Of a DNA stretch of 64,000 bases, positions 61,601-64,000 are shown one piece after another; positions within the stretch are counted from its first letter, which is position 1; the number at the start of each line of letters is the position of its first letter. The notes beneath the pieces are model-generated. The model did no database searches. It had not been told where the DNA came from and saw only the letters and a list, made by a program, of their open reading frames with translations. The DNA lies in the NCBI RefSeq assembly GCF_016545825.1, contig NC_052619.1:74038115-74102114 (forward strand), in the 5' to 3' direction. Position numbers and translations under genes: made by a program. The DNA is from Eucalyptus grandis (taxonomy: Eukaryota > Streptophyta > Magnoliopsida > Myrtales > Myrtaceae).

Positions 61601-62194
61601 GAAGACAAACAGTAACTTGATTTCTCTGTTCTGCTGCTGACTTTTCCTTTTCTTGGTCAAAGAGAAAAGGCTTTCTCTTTGACCAAGACAGAGGCCTTCT
61701 CCTTGCCCAAATTCTCTCACGGTCGCCTTTTGCGAATTCTGCCCCCTAGAACGAACGGAAAAGCCCACTTTTATAGTGATTCCGAAAATCCCAATTCATG
61801 GTAATTTTCAAGCTTTCTTTCTCCGTTGCCTTAATCATAGTTTGCAAATCCTCGATTTCGCGATCAGCTCGATTTTTCCTCAAATGCTTCGATTCCTTCC
61901 ATTTTATCAAATTTCTTACTCTTTAATTGCTCGATTCCTTAAATCTTGATGCTCGACTGGAAATTGCTTCCGTATTTACCAAGATCAAAATTTTCAATTT
62001 ACATGCATAATCAACCAGATTGATTTCCCCCCTTTTTTTTTTGTTCCGATGAGATTTTATTTTTTTTACTAGAGTTCTTAAAAATTAATCCCTAATTTTC
62101 TATTAAAAAATAATTAAGTTGCCAAAATTTAGATGTCAACAGAACTCAATTGCATTTTCGTGACAAGTTTTAGGAACTTTGCAACACTTATCTC
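58605..62194. mobile_element. Mutator-like (MULE) non-autonomous element, split by a solo LTR
   Basis: Termini GGGATAAGTGCTACAAAAGT (58605) and its near inverse ending at 62194 form long terminal inverted repeats. The left TIR runs to about 58890; the right runs about 59160-59394 and resumes at 62142-62194. A 9-bp target duplication flanks the pair, as expected for Mutator. Without the insertion it is about 840 bp. The 250-bp core (58900-59150) is G+C-rich and carries no transposase. It sits in the integrase region of the copia remnant. Confidence 0.85.
59395..62141 (-). mobile_element. Tat/Ogre-like solo LTR inside the MULE
   Basis: On the minus strand it starts TGTTGACATCTAAATTTTGG (62141), close to the start of the intact Tat LTR in this window (TGTTGACGCCTAAAATT), and ends GTCGCAATA where the intact one ends GTCGCGACA. 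Flanks GGACT (59390-59394) and GAACT (62142-62146) are a 5-bp target duplication with one change. It has AT-rich ends and a G+C-rich core (60690-61640), plus a minus-strand TATAAAAG near 61770, like the other Tat LTRs here. At 2.75 kb it is longer and clearly diverged. No internal region is present. Confidence 0.75.
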
Positions 62195-62203
62195 TTTATT
62201 TTT
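62195..62203. repeat. 9-bp target-site duplication of MULE, right
   Basis: TTTATTTTT, copy of 58596-58604. Confidence 0.8.
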
Positions 62204-63640
62204 CATAGGAAAGACCCAAGTGAACTGAAAGTAATCATCAGTGAATAACACAAAATATTTGAAACCAAAACTAGATACAATTAGACCTCTCCATACATCA
62301 TAATAAAATACAACCAATAGAAAAGATGGACAATGACTAACAAACTCAAAAAGCAATCGATGAGATTTGCCTACAAGATAGAACTTACAAGATACTAACT
62401 TAAAACTAAGATTGAAATCACGGCTCAAAACTTGTTTATGATGATGGCCTAAGATGATCATGTCAACAAGTGAGCGAAGCTGAGGAAGCCACAATATGAC
62501 GTGACTGAGAAGACACCAATGAGTTGGAAATTTGATAAATACCATGATAGAAGTTAGCTTGGAGGAAGACTTTTCCTATTTTTTTGGTCCTTCGAGAAAA
62601 AAAGAAGGATAAACCATTAAAATCAATAGCACAAGAAATTTTACGACAAAGTTGGGTGACTAAGAGGAGATTGCGAGAAAGATCAAGGACATGATAAACA
62701 AGAAATAATAACAAAGATCGAGAACCGGTATGTATTAATGTTTTACCTACTTGTTTAAGAGACAATAAACGACCATCGTCAACCTAGACTTTGGTGAAAT
62801 TGTAAAAGGGTATAGGATTTAGAATTTTACTAATGTCACCAGTCATGTGTGCCGACGCTCCGCTGTCAAGATAACACATTAGATCAAAAGTCTCACTAAC
62901 CAAGAGAGCCGAGAAGGAGTTTGAGAAATCATTAGCAATGAAGGCATGTCTGAATCACGGTCAACACTGTAGCGTGGTCTGCCCACCTCCATTATAGACC
63001 TGACAAAAAAAGATGAGCCCTCGATCCAAGAGTGCATCCCTGAGTAAATAGGGAAAATGGGACCTCAAACCACCACAAGGCCAACCAGATGAGTTTTTTT
63101 TTTGGTCAGAATCAGAGGAGTTGGAGGAGCAATTAGCATAGGGAGTTGATAATGACTGCGAACTGAACGCATCATAGGAGGATTGCAAACCCTGTTGATC
63201 ATGCAAGAACTATCCACCTTGCCCCTAATCGGATCTTCGGCCCTTAGAAATACGACCCCCGCGAGACCCTTGAAGCATTGGAATGATGAAGTGGCATGAC
63301 TAATCAAACCATGATAAATATAGGATGAAGATGAGGCATTTGATCTTCAAAAAACTCATTCTTTCTGTATGAGGATGCATGATCACAGATCACCAAAGGA
63401 AAGAATTACAGACCATTAGTAACCATGGTGACAAAGGGATTGTACACAAACAAGAGCCCATTGAAAGCTTGAATCACAAAGCCCTTGTCGATGATGGAGC
63501 GAGAGAGTTAGCAATTGACTTCAAATGCCAAAGATAATCAAACATGAATTGGTTGGAGTTTTTCACAGCATTCTAAAAATCAAGTTTTAGTCCAATTTCA
63601 TTGATCGTGCAGCAATCAGTAAATCGTCATCCTAGAGCTA
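62204..63640 (-). pseudogene. Ty1/copia gag-protease-integrase remnant
   Basis: On the minus strand: a degenerate gag end (about 63600-63000; RGGRISKGRRSD), the protease motif DSGASAHMT at 62841-62867 with catalytic Asp kept, a pre-integrase part (VYHVLDLSRNLLLVTQLCRK), and integrase (CKFYLVGKSHRLLF, YDVWRG, FVLFTDDYFQFTWVFPMKNK). It is broken by stops. The reading breaks at 62204, at the MULE target duplication, and continues at 58604. Confidence 0.85.
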
Positions 63641-64000
63641 GCCACATATCCCAAAATGTCCAAGGGTCATGGACTTCATCGACAATAATTGTCGCAAAGT
63701 ATAGTATTACCATCTCAAAATAATAATGAGAGTTTGAAATTTTTTGGAATTATAGAGACGTATACTATATATTACATGGTGCTAAATGTCGGGGAAAAGT
63801 AGATTTTGCGCGTTGACTGAAGCAATAAAACAGAAGGTAATGGAAGGCCTGAAATTGGCATCTTCTATGCACACATCACATAGCATTTTGGAATGCTACA
63901 TGTGCATGTGCTGGCTTACACTCTGGCCTTCCAAGTCCTATTCAATCGATTCCAGCATTGCGTTCTCTTGCCAGGTAACTGGAGCACCCACGACCACCAG
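63641..64000. other. Right edge, unassigned
   Basis: No primer site or LTR of the copia element is recognised before the window ends, and I see no gene. Confidence 0.4.

Noticed and set aside
60729..61640. 303-codon plus-strand frame
   Set aside because: G+C-rich core of the Tat-like solo LTR; low-complexity Arg/Gly/Ala with overlapping frames on both strands.

Overview
The window is nuclear DNA from a land plant, most likely a eudicot. This rests on phase-consistent GT-AG introns, a microRNA166 gene, a cellulose-synthase-like E remnant, defensin-like peptide genes and plant retrotransposon lineages. Frequent GA microsatellites would suit a woody eudicot such as Myrtaceae, but the sequence does not settle the species. 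Most of the 64 kb is transposable-element DNA. I support five intact genes: three small defensin-like peptide genes, one MIR166 gene and one ten-exon nucleotidyltransferase gene.

Layout. 1-5749 is a block repeated almost base for base at 36713-42457. Each copy holds one defensin-like gene (minus strand), a 5'-truncated LINE tail and a small solo LTR, both elements with target-site duplications. 5778-8930 is a decayed CslE-type gene on the minus strand. Its 5' leader and first codons have been amplified into an array of about eight units, and an 822-bp solo LTR sits inside that array. 8930-10209 has no recognisable gene. 10210-30053 is a minus-strand Ty3 chromovirus (459/458-bp LTRs, initiator-Met-type primer site, gag, protease, RT, RNase H, integrase, chromodomain) full of stop codons. 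Its gag is split by a 14.2-kb plus-strand Ogre/Tat-like element (14994-29240, 1.9-kb LTRs, CTCCT target duplication). That inner element carries an extra plant-type ORF1 and two gag-like segments but no detectable pol, plus three families of tandem repeats before its 3' LTR. 30054-36712 is a patchwork of locally duplicated modules with LINE reverse-transcriptase remnants and a third, older defensin-like gene.

Right part. 42458-50000 is mainly single-copy DNA holding MIR166 (minus, about 44.7 kb) and a G+C-rich promoter-like region at 46.6-47.2 kb. 50228-54702 is a complete gene for a HESO1/URT1-type nucleotidyltransferase (522 codons in ten exons, all splice phases consistent). About 55.9-63.6 kb is a dead minus-strand Ty1/copia element. 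A Mutator-like element (9-bp target duplication, long TIRs) interrupts its integrase, and that element is in turn interrupted by a 2.75-kb Tat-like solo LTR.

Functionally, the host genes do not form one pathway. They are a defence-type peptide cluster, a developmental miRNA and an RNA-tailing enzyme. The main story is genome structure: recent segmental duplication, nested insertions datable by order, and short-unit amplification of a gene leader.
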